A stretch of DNA of 64,000 nucleotides from Molossus alvarezi. Taxonomy: Eukaryota > Chordata > Mammalia > Chiroptera > Molossidae. Below are positions 12,540-22,784 of this stretch, piece by piece. The stretch covers positions 58,955,596 to 59,019,595 of the forward strand of contig CM073889.1 of NCBI GenBank assembly GCA_037176705.1, written 5' to 3'. Made by a program: the position numbers and the translations under genes. Below the pieces are notes generated by a model that was not told the origin of the DNA, ran no database searches, and saw only the letters and a list, made by a program, of their open reading frames with translations. Each line of letters opens with the position of its first letter. Within the stretch, counting starts at the first letter, position 1.

Positions 12540-12949
12540 AGTGGGCATCCTCAACACTACCATATCACTCAACCCCTTGGCTTCAGCCTCAAAAATCTCA
12601 CTTTTTGTCATGCCTTTCTTGTAAGTCTGGGGTACCCCATTCCCTTGTTAGGGAAAGACATCTTGCCTAGTCTAAGCTTGTGGGTAATTAAAAATGTAAG
12701 CAAGGCTAAGGTAATTGAAGGAACATTTGTAAAAGTGCATCTTTTTAAACACTCTAAATCCTTCTCCTGGAGGTCCAGGAGCTGAGGCAGTCCTAGGAAC
12801 AATGGGAAAGTAATACTACTCCAAAATCCTATGCAGGCTGTGGAAGCAGCAGGGGCAACTGTCCCACCTCATTATAAAGGGGAAAAAATAGTATTTTTGA
12901 ACTGAAGTTTCTGAAATGCCCAAGCCAAATATTTTACTGAATTAGATTT
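12540..12949 (+). pseudogene. ERV protease C-terminus and start of RT, remnant
   Basis: Around 12610-12690 the frame reads PLLGKDIL preceded by a hydrophobic strand. This matches the conserved C-terminal region of gammaretroviral proteases, which cleave the Gag-Pol polyprotein. The catalytic DTG region is not recognisable. 12700-12930 is degenerate and should span the start of RT. At 12938-12965 the frame enters the LDLKxAFF motif, which contains the first catalytic Asp of RT, and is then split by a SINE. Confidence 0.6.
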
Positions 12950-12965
12950 AAAAAATGCATTTTTC

Positions 12966-13234
12966 ACCCTGGCTGGTGTAGTCCAGTGGTTAGAGTGTCA
13001 GCCTTTGCACTGGGAGGGTTGTGGGTTTGATTTCTGGCCAAGGGCACATACCTGGGTTTCAGGTTTGATGCCTGCCCCTGTCAGGGCACATGCAGGAGGC
13101 AACCAATTGATGTGTTTCTCTCACATGATGTTTCTCTCTTTCTCTCTCCATTCCTCTCCCCCCTCCCTTCCACTCTCTCTAAAACATCAATGGAAAAGTA
13201 TCCTCTGGTGAGGACTCATAACAATAACAACAAC
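12966..13234 (+). mobile_element. VES-type tRNA-derived SINE in ERV RT
   Basis: A tRNA-like head has an A-box-like segment (AGTGGTTAGAGTG) and a B-box-like GGGTTTGATTTC, followed by a pyrimidine-rich 3' half and a CAA-rich tail. It is flanked by a 16-bp duplication with one mismatch, AAAAAATGCATTTTTC (12950-12965) and AAAAAATGCCTTTTTC (13235-13250), which duplicates codons of the RT motif. Confidence 0.92.
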
Positions 13235-13250
13235 AAAAAATGCCTTTTTC

Positions 13251-14345
13251 TGCATCCTCCTTCATCTTGACTCCTAGTACTTGTTTGCATTGAATGGACT
13301 AACCCCCACACTAGGAAATCTTGTCAATATATGTGGACTGTGCTCCCTTGGGGCTCCCTCAGGGCTTCAGGGACAGTCCCCATTTGTTTAGAAATGCTTT
13401 AGCCAAAGAAGTGAAAGAACTCCAGTTGACCAAATGGACCCTCCTGCAATATGTTAATGAACTATTAATTTTTAATACTATCAAAGAGGACTCAGATAAA
13501 AATTCCATTCTAGTTTTAAACTTTCTCATAGATAGAAGATATAAAGTCTCTCCCAAAGAGGCCCAAATAATCTCCCAGCAGTTCCAGTAACTAGAGTACT
13601 TACCCCAGAAGCTCGGACGCTGTCACCTGAAAGAAAACAGGCCATACTGGCCCTCGGGGTCTCACAAAGTAAACAAGAGCTTCAAGGATATTTAGAGTAC
13701 GTGGTTTCTGCTGTCTGTAGATACCAGATTTTGGGATAATTGCTAAACCTCTATAATAAGACTTTAAAGGGAGTCCTTACCCAAAAATTAGACCTGACTC
13801 CAAGGCCAGTAACTTACTTTTCAGAACCATTAAATTCTGTAACAGCTGGCTGGCCACATTATTTCTACTATTATATGCCCATGCTGCTATTTAGAAGAAC
13901 TCTAGCCAAGTTATGCCAAGGAACCACAGAGTCCTGGGTGTCTGTCTATATTACCAATAGGTCTCATGAGAATAAAAACTACACCTAAAGTTGCAAGTAA
14001 GCCCCTTTGAACTCACCTACAGCAATCCCTTTCTCAGATCTGACCTACTAATAGATATGGAAACTACCCAGTTGTCATATTACAGGTACAAAAAGCAGTA
14101 CAGGAATATAGAAACAAAATCCCACCTGCCCACAATAAAGACTACCAACACAAACAAGTTAAACTAGGGGACCTGGAGGCACAACTGTCCTGAGTCCCAA
14201 CTATAATCCAAATGGAAAGGTCCACAAGTCCTGGTAAGCACCTCAACTGCAGTAAAGCTTTCAGGAATACCCAGCTGGGTTCACTTATATCTCGAATTAA
14301 ACCTGTTTCTTGTGAGTCCTCACAGGAACCTAAACCTGAGACCAC
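13251..14345 (+). pseudogene. ERV class I pol remnant: RT, connection/RNase H, integrase C-terminus
   Basis: The RT palm continues after the SINE, and the LPQGFRDSP motif is intact near 13355. The catalytic YVDD box reads YVNE near 13450, so both catalytic aspartates of the box are lost. The RT thumb is readable around 13605-13740. The connection region around 13800-13860 includes an AGWP-type motif. The RNase H core and the first two-thirds of integrase are missing or unreadable. The integrase C-terminal region resumes near 14005, with the SPFELTY segment and the WKGP-type GPY/F element at about 14210-14290. Deletions, stops and frameshifts make it non-functional. The longest open run is 13321-13590. 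Confidence 0.82.
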
Positions 14346-14743
14346 TCTTGTAAACCCATCAAATACCTCAAGCTCCTCTTCAAGAAACAAAAACCTATTA
14401 CAGATAAGTAATATAATGACTGGGCATTAATATAATTGTCCTCCACTCCACTAACCTTCTTGTCAAATTTGTCACTTCTAGGATACAGCAATTCCATGTC
14501 AAAATGATGACACTTCAGGGATTCCAGTCCATCTCTGCTTTTAAACAAAATCAGCCAATGGCTTCTCTGTTCCAGTCTCAAAGTACATTCACTTGTCTCC
14601 CTTAGATCAGACAGGGAGAGACTTCCATACCTTATGCTGGCTGGGCCTACAGCCATTGTAAGTAGGAAGCAGATACTGAAAACAGACCATCCTCCCTCAT
14701 TAACCCTAATAGATTTTAGGGGTGGAAGTCTCTTAGGAGAAAA
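14346..14743 (+). other. ERV region where env should be: no env recognised
   Basis: Only about 400 bp separate the integrase trace from the 3' LTR, far too short for env, so env is deleted. No transmembrane or surface domain is readable. A purine-rich AGGAGAAAA just before 14744 may be the polypurine tract. Confidence 0.5.
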
Positions 14744-15376
14744 TGTGGCAAGACAGTAAGAAGCTAGGAAAATTCCTGGGCAAGTGGAATAGAGAAACTG
14801 AGACAAGAAAGTTAAACAAGGCCAAACAGTTTGGGCAGCTTGCAGCCAGTTTGTGAATCACAAGACCTTATCTTCTCCAACCAAGGAAACCTGAGAGAAA
14901 ATTGTTGATACCTCTCTTCTCTAACCAGGGAATACATAGCTTAAGTCATCCTAGAACTGTTAAGGCAGGAGGAGGGGGGAAGGGAGAAGGGAAGAAGGGA
15001 CAGTTTTATCTTAGCCACTGAACAAAGAAGTCAGCTGTTTCAGGATTGCCAAACAAGATGCAACAATGTAAAATGGGACTTTGAAACCTAATCTGCTACC
15101 CAAAATATCCAGCAGAGGAATCTTGAAACCTATAGGAAGAAGGATATAAAATCCACTGAATCCCCACTGGCTATATGCTCAGGCTAGCTGGGTGCCCATT
15201 TGTGCTATATACCAAGTGTATTTTTAAAACATTTATTTGCTTTGCTTCCTTAATAAATTCACTTGCTTTGCTTCAACACTACTGTTTGTTACTCATTTGA
15301 AATCTTTCTTATGAGACTGACAAGAGCTGAGTTGGGGACAGCCTTCTCCCTCTGACTCAGGGCGCTGTTCAGTAAC
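14744..15376 (+). mobile_element. ERV class I 3' LTR
   Basis: The LTR starts TGTGGCAAGACAG after a purine-rich stretch and is about 633 bp. A TATA-like GATATAAAATC lies near 15141-15151, and AATAAA near 15252 lies downstream as expected. From 15198 the sequence parallels 1-167. After 15376 the sequence is MaLR, which suggests the provirus inserted into a MaLR LTR whose other half lies left of the window. Confidence 0.8.
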
Positions 15377-15546
15377 ATAAGGACACCAGACAGATTGAAT
15401 TAGGCCTCATCCTAGTGACCTCATTTTAACTTAATTATCTCTTGAAAGACCCTATCCCCAAATATAGTTACATTCTGAGGCACTGGAAAGTAGGGCTTCA
15501 ACATATGAATTTTGAGGGGACACACTGTAGCCCATAATGTATCCCA
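15377..15546 (-). mobile_element. MaLR LTR fragment (MLT1/MST-like), antisense
   Basis: It contains the familiar MaLR antisense blocks, such as AAAGACCCTATCCCCAAATA and GGGCTTCAACATATGAATTT, and ends GCCCATAATG. Only one side is present, consistent with interruption by the ERV at 15376. Confidence 0.75.
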
Positions 15547-15599
15547 AATGTAGCCCCATAACCCCTACTGGCACTGACTGGTGTTAGCTCATCCTGCAT

Positions 15600-15658
15600 G
15601 ATGCTCTCAACACCCTCTAAAGAAACAAAATTAGGAGTTATCACCCACTTTTAATATT
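15600..15658 (+). mobile_element. MIR SINE, left part
   Basis: This is an old MIR core reading into AGGAAACTGG. It is split by a VES SINE whose 10-bp duplication AGGAAACTGG (15659-15668 and 15892-15901) lies in the MIR. It resumes at 15902. Confidence 0.6.
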
Positions 15659-15668
15659 AGGAAACTGG

Positions 15669-15891
15669 CCCTGACTGGTTTTGCTCAGCAGTTAGAGCAT
15701 CAGCCTGTGGACCAGAGAAGCCCAGGTTTGGCTCCCGCTAAGGGCATGTCTCTCTCACATTGATGTTTCTCTCTCTCTCTTCCTCCCACTCTATTTCAAG
15801 ATAAATGCAAAAAAAAACAAAAACAAAAAACAAATAATGTCCTCAGGTGAGGATAAAAAATAAAATGAAATGAAATAAAATAAAATAAATC
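15669..15891 (+). mobile_element. VES-type SINE in a MIR
   Basis: Head CCCTGACTGGTTTTGCTCAG, B-box-like GGTTTGGCTCCC, CT-rich middle and an (AAAAT)n-rich tail. The central part is shortened. The flanking duplication is AGGAAACTGG. Confidence 0.88.
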
Positions 15892-15901
15892 AGGAAACTG
15901 G

Positions 15902-16045
15902 TTTGGAAGAGTTGCTGGATCTGCCTGAGATCATGGGGCACTAGCTGGGTGCAGATAGCCCCCCCCCCAGCCCTGTCCCCTGGATTGAACTCTGGCATTC
16001 AAGTGTGCACCTGCTGCCCTCACCACTCTTCTGATTGCTCCATGA
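15902..16045 (+). mobile_element. MIR SINE, right part
   Basis: It continues the MIR through a segment like the conserved 'GTCACACAGCTAG' region (here GATCATGGGGCACTAGCTGG). A C-run lies at 15961-15969. Confidence 0.55.
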
Positions 16046-16794
16046 TAATTGGGTGAGACTTGCCCAGGCAGAAATCATAATATACAGCTACATTGTTTCT
16101 TTAGTATAAAAATAAACTGGATTGCACACCTATAAAATGATTCAAATTCGGTGAAACGTATTGTTAAACAAAAAAACATTCACAGCTGAAAACTTTTCTA
16201 AGAGAAAAGTTTTGTTGAGACATATGCTAGTCCAAAAAGGACCAGGTCCTGGGGCATGCGGTCTGAACCACCAGCAGCAGGGCAAGATGGTAAAGACACA
16301 TTTATGGGTCTGGAGTTGCTTGTATATTTTTTATGGAAACAGGAGAAGAAAGCTGTAAGTTGTTTAGAAAGAATTTACACTGTCTATAGATAAAAGAGTA
16401 GGAGAAGGTGAAGCAGGGCTAGTTCTGGGATAGGTGTATTGTCGGTAAGAAAAAAAAAAGTATTTTCTCCTTTGGATTGATGGTAGGCAACCATCAGGAA
16501 AGTTCATGCATAAGCCAGAAATGGAGGCACTTGGTGAATGGTGGCCCCAGGCTATTCTCTTTAGATAATCATGGAAATAGTTCCCTGGAAAGTTCCAACA
16601 TACACTCAGAAGTGTGAGCAGTCTTTTGTTGGTTTTGTCCTACAGTTAACTGATTAACCTCTCTTGTCTCTTCCTTTCACTCTCCAGCCTGCTGTAATTT
16701 AATTTAGGGCATTTCAAATTTTTCTTGTCACTCTAATGAGATAGAATGTAGTATTTTTAAATAGTGGAGTGAGAATAAATTAAAAAGTGGTGTT
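16046..16794. other. No feature recognised
   Basis: AT-rich sequence without a convincing gene or repeat that I recognise. The short open frame at 16161-16358 has no domain signature. A perfect hairpin-like AAAACTTTTCT/AGAAAAGTTTT lies near 16189-16212. Confidence 0.4.
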
Positions 16795-17660
16795 AGGTCA
16801 ACAGGCTTATCATTTATAAGAGAATTAAAGTTGGATACCTTACTTTATACTTTCCACCAAAATAAATCGAACTTGATTAAGTATGAAAATAAATAAAGCC
16901 ATTAAAATACCATACTAGAAACAAAGGTTAAGTGACTCTTTTTAGAAATATAAAAGGCTGGCCTTTATAAGCATAGCACTATAGTCAAAAACCAGGAAAG
17001 AAAACATTACTATATTTGACTAATAAAATTTCAGAAATTAAGTTTAGGATTAATCACCACAAGGAAAGTGAATAACAAATAATCAGAAAAACTAAATATG
17101 TCACAAAGTTAATACCCTCAGTATATGAAGAGTTTTTACAAACCAGTAAGCAAAGAAATGAATATCTCTTGAAAATAATGGGCAATGATAACCAACTTTT
17201 ACTATTTGAGGTGCCAATCCCCTTAATGGAATAATCTGTATGCTCCTCAGAACAAGGTTTTGAAGTAGGTGCTATATTTTCTACACTTTGGGATAAGAAA
17301 GAGAATATAATTATCCCCACCCACTACCACCACCACTAAAGTCACTCTAAGGAATGGCAGAACCAGGGTATCAGCCTCAGATCTGCAGGGCATTAACCTC
17401 TGTGCTGCCAGTCCTTCATGGAAAGACAAGAGCAGGTATCTAAATTGCTACAAATATAAAACTTTGATATTCAGTGAAAATTAAGTGAGAATTTGTGCAA
17501 ACTTAACACACATTAAAACAACACTAAGATCTTTAAAGCCCTATCAGGCTGACAAACATAAGACATGTGACTAGCACCCAGTGCTGGTGAAGCTTTGAGG
17601 AAAAGGCAGCCTCAATTACTGTTTATGACAATGCAAAACTGACAACCTTTCTGGACAGAA
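16795..17660 (+). mobile_element. Old L1M (ORF2 3' region), interrupted by a MIR
   Basis: The sequence follows the mammal-wide L1 ORF2 3' region, but is heavily diverged. Readable blocks include AAGCCATTAAAATACCATACTAG, the segment near 17130 reading like 'GAGTTTTTACAAACCAG', and the 17510-17640 part with 'TTAAAACAACACTAAGAT' and 'CACCCAGTGCTGGTGAAGC'. All frames are closed. Confidence 0.65.
17228..17412 (+). mobile_element. MIR SINE
   Basis: It follows the MIR pattern: CTCCTCAGAACAAGG then GAAGTAGGTGCTAT, a divergent 'AGATAAGAAA' part, then GCAGAACCAGGGTATC and ATTAACCTCTGTGCTGCC. Confidence 0.6.
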
Positions 17661-17773
17661 GGAGAGGGGGAGGGGGAAGAGAGTAGGTGCTGATCTGCCC
17701 ACAGGCACCAGAGACACAAAGGTGGACAACTTTTGACTAACCAACTCCAGGATTAATTTTCAGAGCAGGACAG

Positions 17774-18019
17774 GCCCTGGCCGGTTTGGCTCAGCGGTTG
17801 AAGCGTCAGCCTGCGGTCCGGAGAGACCCGGGTTCAGTTCCCGCTAGGGGCATGTACCTCGGTTGCAGTTTGTCCCCGGCCCTGGTTGGTCGTGCGGGTG
17901 GCAGCCACTCGATGTGTCCCTTTCACATCTATGTTTCTCTCTCTCTCTCTCTCCCTCCTGCTCTATCTGAACAAAGAATGAAAAAGTGTCCTCAGGTGAG
18001 GATAAAAAAAAAAAAAAAA
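17774..18019 (+). mobile_element. Young VES-like SINE (CCGGTTTGGCTCAGCGG subfamily)
   Basis: This copy looks well preserved. Its A-box region is TGGCTCAGCGGTTGAAGC and its B box is GGGTTCAGTTCCC. The middle contains GGTGGCAGCCACTCGATGTG, then (CT)n, and the tail GGTGAGGATAAAAAA. It has an exact 16-bp duplication TTTCAGAGCAGGACAG (17758-17773, 18020-18035). CpGs are retained, consistent with recent insertion. Confidence 0.94.
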
Positions 18020-18035
18020 TTTCAGAGCAGGACAG

Positions 18036-18220
18036 AAACCTTGGATCAAAAGGCCTGGATTTGGTTCCTAGCCTTTATGTGACCTTGGGCTACTGAAACT
18101 GCAGTTTCTTCATCTGTAAAGGGGTATAATAACATTATTATAAAGTTCTAAAAATCAATGGAGCTATAGAAAAACCTAAGCTATTGTTATTGTCTTCTTT
18201 TACTGTTTGCCTTCAAAAAG
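18036..18220 (+). mobile_element. MIR SINE
   Basis: The conserved MIR path is clear: TGTGACCTTGGGCTACTGAA, then CAGTTTCTTCATCTGTAAA, GGGGTATAATAA and a 3' part near TATTGTTATTGTC. Confidence 0.75.
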
Positions 18221-18228
18221 CAGTAATC

Positions 18229-18435
18229 TGCCTGACCGGTGTGGCTCAGTGATTGAGCATTGACCCATGTACCAAAAAATCACTGGTTTGATTCCCCGTC
18301 AGGGCACATGCTCAGGTTGTGGGCCAAATCTTCAGCAGGGGACATGCAGGAGGTGACCAATCAATGTTCTTTCTCATCGATGTTTCTATCTCTCCCTCTC
18401 CCTTCCTCTCTAAAAAAAAAAATCAATAAAGAAAA
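18229..18435 (+). mobile_element. Older VES SINE split by a HAL1 in its tail
   Basis: Head TGCCTGACCGGTGTGGCTCAG, B-box-like GGTTTGATTCCCC, and tail AAAAATCAATAAAG. Its own target duplication CAGTAATC is at 18221-18228 and, beyond the HAL1, at 20654-20661. HAL1 copy 1 therefore inserted into the A-rich tail of this SINE. Confidence 0.82.
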
Positions 18436-18457
18436 AAAATTTTTTTGACTTCCAGTC

Positions 18458-18468
18458 AAGATGGCGGC
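18458..18468 (+). promoter_or_regulatory. YY1-like motif at HAL1 5' end
   Basis: AAGATGGCGGC lies 10 nt from the element start. YY1 binds this motif near +1 of human L1 and positions initiation. The same kind of motif sits at the 5' ends of the L1s in this window. Confidence 0.5.
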
Positions 18469-19319
18469 ATCGGTAAACGCGGTATCAAGTCCTCTCACAA
18501 TCACATCAAAGTTACAACTAAACTACAGAACAACCGTCATTCAAAACAGCCTGAAATCAAGCTGAATGGAAGTCCTACAACTACGGTATTAAAGCAGCAG
18601 CCACATTGAGACTGGTAGGAGGGGCGGAGGCACGAGGGGCGGAGGCCGACGGGCTGGTCCCACACCCACATGTGGCGGATAAAAATCAGGAGGATATCTC
18701 GGCTGAGAAGGTCCTTCCTGAGGACTGAGAGGTCCTCGTCCCATACCAGGTGCCCGCTCAGGGTTTCAGTGCCAGGAAGAGAAGTCCCCATAATTCTGGC
18801 TGGAAAAACCAGCAGGAACTAAGGCTCAGGGAAGCTGATGCGGCTGGAGCCCCAGGTACCTCCTCTTAAAGGGCAAAGCACACAGACTTATGGGACTCTC
18901 TCCCTCTAAGCATGGAGGGGAGGCAGCTCGAGGGGCATCAGAGACATACAGGGAAGAACTGAGCTGTTTGGCACTGGAGCAAGGGCTGGAGAGGGGGCTT
19001 TCTCCGGGACAAACGTGCTGTCAGAGGCCTTTGTTCTTTTCGTTAGCCCTTTCCTGGGGTGGCAGATAGTCGCCATCCCTGGGACTCCAGCAACCTGGCT
19101 CACACTGGTAGCCCCACCCTGGTGACTCCCTGAGGCCCCGCCCCACCCAACTTTCAGGCCCACCCAAGCTGTTGCCACTTGCTTAACAATAGGATTGGCC
19201 TGTCTTGGATCCTGCTTCAGGTTTTCCTAAATTCTTTCAAACGAGCAGCACCTGGTCTCAGATAGCCCCATACCTCTCGTTAAGTAATACACAGAAACAA
19301 ACACAGAGAGGCAGCCAAA

Positions 19320-20261
19320 GTGAGGAGACAAAGAAACAGGCCCCAAATGAAAGAACAGAACAAAGCCCCAAGAAAAGAACTAAGCGAAATGGAGATAAGC
19401 AACCTAACAGAGGCTGAGTTCAAAATACTGCTTATAAGGATGCTCAATGAACTTAGTGAGAACCTCAGTGAACTTAGTGAGGGCCTCAAGAGCATAATAA
19501 AAGACCAGTCAGAAATGATGGATGCACAGTCAGAAATGAAGGAGGCAATAACTGAAATAAAGAATAATTTACACAGATTCAATAGTAGAGTACGTAAATC
19601 CAAGAAGCAAACCATCGATTTGGAATATAAGGAAGCAAAAAATGCCCAATCAGAACAGCAAAAAGAAAAAGAATCCAAAAAAATGAGGATAGTGTAAGGA
19701 GCCTCTGGGACAAGTTCAAGCGTGCCAACATTCGCATCTTGAGGGTGCCAGAAGGAGAAGAGTGAGAACAAGAAATTGAAAACCTGTTTGAAACAATAAT
19801 GGCAGAAAACTTTCCTAACTTGGTGAAGGAAACAGACATACAAGTCCAGGAAGCACAGAGAGTCCCAAACAAGATGAACCCCAAGAGGTCCACACCAAGA
19901 CACATCATCATCAAAATTCAAAAGTTTCAAGACAAAGAGAGAATCTTAAAAGCAGCAAGAGAAAGGCAGCTAGTTACCTACAAGGGAGTTCCCATAAGGC
20001 TGTCAGCTTATTTCTCAAAAGAAACTTTGCAGGCCAGAAGGGAGTGGGCAAGAAATATTTGGAGTGATGAAAAGCAAGAACCTACAACCAAGATTACTCT
20101 ATCCTGCAAAGCTGTCATTTAGAATCGATGGTCATATAAAGACTTTCTGAGACAAGAAAAAGTTAAAGGAGTTCATCACCACCAAACCATTATTATATGA
20201 AATGATGAAAGGTCTTTTTGAAGAAAAAGATAAAACATATGAACAAACAAAATGGCAGTGA
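19320..20261 (+). pseudogene. HAL1 copy 1 ORF1, broken
   Basis: This is ORF1p-like: a nucleic-acid binding protein of an L1 derivative. The expected start codon is GTG at 19320 (context AAAGTGAGGAGACAAAG), consistent with a lost ATG. The first 125 codons are open to about 19697 and encode a Leu/Glu-rich coiled coil with short repeats (ELSENLSELSEGL). A frameshift near 19690 then leads into the RNA-binding part, open again in another frame at 19799-20122 with RHIIIKIQKF and ERILKAARERQ motifs. The stop TGA is at 20259-20261. The product would be non-functional. Confidence 0.8.
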
Positions 20262-20661
20262 ATACATATCTATCAACAATGGAATCTACAAACAAAATGA
20301 ACAGGTAGAACAGAAACATTCTCATAGATACAGAGAACATTTTGTTGGTTGCCAGATGGGAGGGGTGATGGGGGAATGGGTGAAAAAGGTGAAGGGATTA
20401 AGAAGTACAAATTCATTGCTAGACTGACAAACCTCAAAGGGAAAGGGGTTGGAGGGTGGGAAGAAATAAACCAAAGAACTTATATGCATAACCAATGGAC
20501 ACAGACAATAGTGTGGGAAAAGGCGTGAGGGGGGCAGGAGTGGGGAGGAGGGGGTCAATGGGGGAAAAATGAGGAACATCTGTAATACATTCTACATTCA
20601 ACAATACAGATTAAAAAAAGAAAGAAAGAAAATTTTTTGAAATAAATAAATAACAGTAATC

Positions 20662-20801
20662 CAACATCTATTCAGAACATGTATGTAAGGATGTATGTTT
20701 ATGGATGTGTGTATTCATTCATGTGTATGTGTATGTATGCATGTGTTTGTGTGTGTGTGGATACATTTACATGTGTGTTTGCAGAGGGGTAGAGTCACTG
20801 G

Positions 20802-20836
<35 letters not shown>
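20662..20836. repeat. TG-rich tract and (TA)n microsatellite
   Basis: 20690-20780 is TGTG/ATGT-rich. 20802-20836 is nearly pure (TA)n and directly abuts the T-rich (antisense A-tail) end of the following SINE. Confidence 0.85.
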
Positions 20837-20845
<9 letters not shown>

Positions 20846-21064
20846 TTTTTAATCCTCACACAAGAATATGTTTTTATTGATTTTAGAGAGAGAGAAAAAG
20901 AGAGACAGAAACATTGACGTAAGAGAGAAATATCGGTTGGTTAACTTTTGTACAAGCATCAACCAGGGATCAAACCCTAAGAATGTGCCCTGACCAGAGA
21001 TCAAACCTACAACCTATTGGTGTATGGGATGACACTCCAATCAACTGAGCCACCCAGCCAGGGC
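20837..21064 (-). mobile_element. Old VES-like SINE, antisense
   Basis: Read on the minus strand: GGCCCTGGCTGGGTGGCTCAGTTG head, B-box-like GGTTTGATC, 'GGGCACATTCTTAGGG' middle, a GA/CT-rich 3' part and an A-rich tail. It is more diverged than the SINEs at 17774 and 27426. Confidence 0.8.
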
Positions 21065-21422
21065 CACTGACAATATTCTTGACTATGAGAGAAAACAGGA
21101 TCTGAAAGGGAGATTTCCTCATAGGTGCAGGATATCTTGATGAAAAAAGGAAGCAGGTCCTGGTGTGTATAGAGACCTTGCTGAGGTACACACAGGATCC
21201 ATGCTCAGCAGCACAGATCAGTAACAGTCAGGGTAGGGGTGAGGGCAAAGGCAACAAATGGTCAGAAGGTGAGCAAGGAGAAGGGCTAAGTGACTTGGGC
21301 CACCCTTTGTCCTTGCAAGCTTTGCTCTTCCTCTTGTCCCAGACTCTCTCAAATGGAGTGTGGCTTAAATATTGATGTTGAAAAGTGAGTGAACTTCATC
21401 CTTACAGATAAATTCCAATTAG
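21065..21422. other. No feature recognised
   Basis: No repeat or coding signature seen. Short open frames have no domain. Confidence 0.4.
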
Positions 21423-21435
21423 TAAATGCAGAAGG

Positions 21436-21657
21436 GCTCGGCCAGTGTGGCTCAGTGGATTGAGTGTTGGCCCATGGACTGAGAGGTCCTGGTTTGATTC
21501 CCAGTCAGGGCACATCCCATTCAGGGTTGTGGGCTCAGTCCCCAGAAGGGGGCATGCAGGAGGCAGCTGATGGATGTTCCTCTCTCACATGGATGTTTCT
21601 GTCTCTTTCTCCCTTCTTCTCTCTAAAAAAATCAATAAAAATATATTTGAAAATAAA
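21436..21657 (+). mobile_element. VES SINE
   Basis: Head GCTCGGCCAGTGTGGCTCAG, B box GGTTTGATTCCC, 'GGGGGCATGCAGGAGGCAGC', CT-rich region and AATCAATAAAAATATA tail. It has an exact 13-bp duplication TAAATGCAGAAGG (21423-21435, 21658-21670). Confidence 0.93.
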
Positions 21658-21839
21658 TAAATGCAGAAGGAATGAGACATACAGAATATCACCACTAGAA
21701 TACTGTAGTAGTAAGTGCCCCAGGCAAGATTCATTGATGAATATTAAAATTAGAAGGCAAAAGTTTAAGTAGAAATAAAATATTTGCAGAGTTTCAAAGT
21801 ATCTCCCCTAAAATATTTAGTAATTACAAAGCAGACAAT

Positions 21840-22390
21840 AGTAAGTTTACAGTGGAGAGTCCAGGCCAGCACCACCTTAGTCAGGGATCAAGATTAACAT
21901 CACAATAATAAGACAGTGCGGTGAAGCACCTTCTGATAGGATACAACTGAAGGACATCATAGTTCTGTGGTCTTGCTACAGAATTGCTGAAATTGCATAA
22001 GTTTCAGTCCAATCATACAAAGTATCATTCGGACCAAAATGGTTGGACATTTCAGACTAAGGGACCAGCACTCTTCACAAGCACCATGAAAGACAAGGAA
22101 GTGTTGAGGAACAGACACAGATTGGAGGAGACTAAAGAGTCATGATAACCAAATGTAGTGTGGGATTTTGAATGGGATTCAGGAACAGAAAAGATAATAC
22201 TGGAAAATTGGTCAAATCCAAATAAAGGCTACAGTCCATGTAACAGAACAGTGGCTATGATTATGTGTTAGCTTTGGTAAATATGCCATAATTGTAGAAA
22301 ATGTTAATATGACAGGGAGGATGGGTGAAGGGTGTATAGGAATTCTTCTGTAAGTCTAACATTATTTTGTATTAAAATTTTTAAAACATT
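21840..22390 (+). mobile_element. Probable ancient mammalian repeat (3' end), family uncertain
   Basis: The stretch from about 22070 resembles the 3' terminus of an old retroposon ('GGAGGAGACTAAAGAGTCATGA', 'TTGGTCAAATCCAAATAAAG', 'TTATTTTGTATTAAAATTTTTAAAA'). I recognise the pattern but cannot name the family. No ORF. Confidence 0.4.
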
Positions 22391-22784
22391 AGTTCACAGT
22401 TAGGAATAGGCAGTGGGTGCAGGTGTGAATGACTATATGTGCTCAGTGGTCCTTGCTTAGTACTTTCTCTCAGGTACCCACCCAGAACATGTTGGGCCTC
22501 AGCACCATAGGGACAAGCACAGTGGTTAATGTGGTCATGAAATCACACATTCTGCATGATCTTCAGGGGGAGCACTGAGGAGTCTGTGTGAACCTTTGGG
22601 TGATCATGGTTCTGAACCAAGAATTGTCATTTAAAGTCTGATGAATAACAGCACATCTGAAATTGGGCCTCTCCTCGAATGTTTAGGTCCTGTGGTCACC
22701 AGGTGTGGGACCTACACAGGAAACAGGAATGTCTTAACCTGTACAGAGTTAATTGCTGAGGAGGCTACTCAGATGTGGCCTGGC
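22391..22784. other. No feature recognised
   Basis: No coding or repeat signature seen. It ends with CTGGC, the target duplication of the next element. Confidence 0.4.

Larger units (their letters stand above)
18449..20628 (+). mobile_element. HAL1 copy 1 (half-LINE: 5' UTR, ORF1, 3' UTR, no ORF2)
   Basis: It starts CTTCCAGTCAAGATGGCGGC and has a GC-rich 5' UTR (to about 19319), a broken ORF1 and about 370 bp of 3' UTR. There is no ORF2 between ORF1 and the A-rich end. Near-identical tracts, AAAATTTTTTTGA (18436-18448) and AAAATTTTTTGA (20629-20640), bracket it as target duplications. Copies 2 and 3 lie at 40966-43704 and 53322-55512, both on the minus strand. HAL1 elements are known ORF2-less L1 derivatives that need L1 ORF2p in trans. 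Assignment to HAL1 is from structure. Confidence 0.82.

Noticed and set aside
14330..14806. 158-codon minus-strand frame near the ERV 3' LTR
   Set aside because: It spans the integrase relic, the env-deleted region and the LTR start in antisense, and has no domain.
17800..17850. tRNA-like sequence with A and B boxes
   Set aside because: It is the head of a SINE with a CT-rich body, A tail and target duplication, not a tRNA gene.
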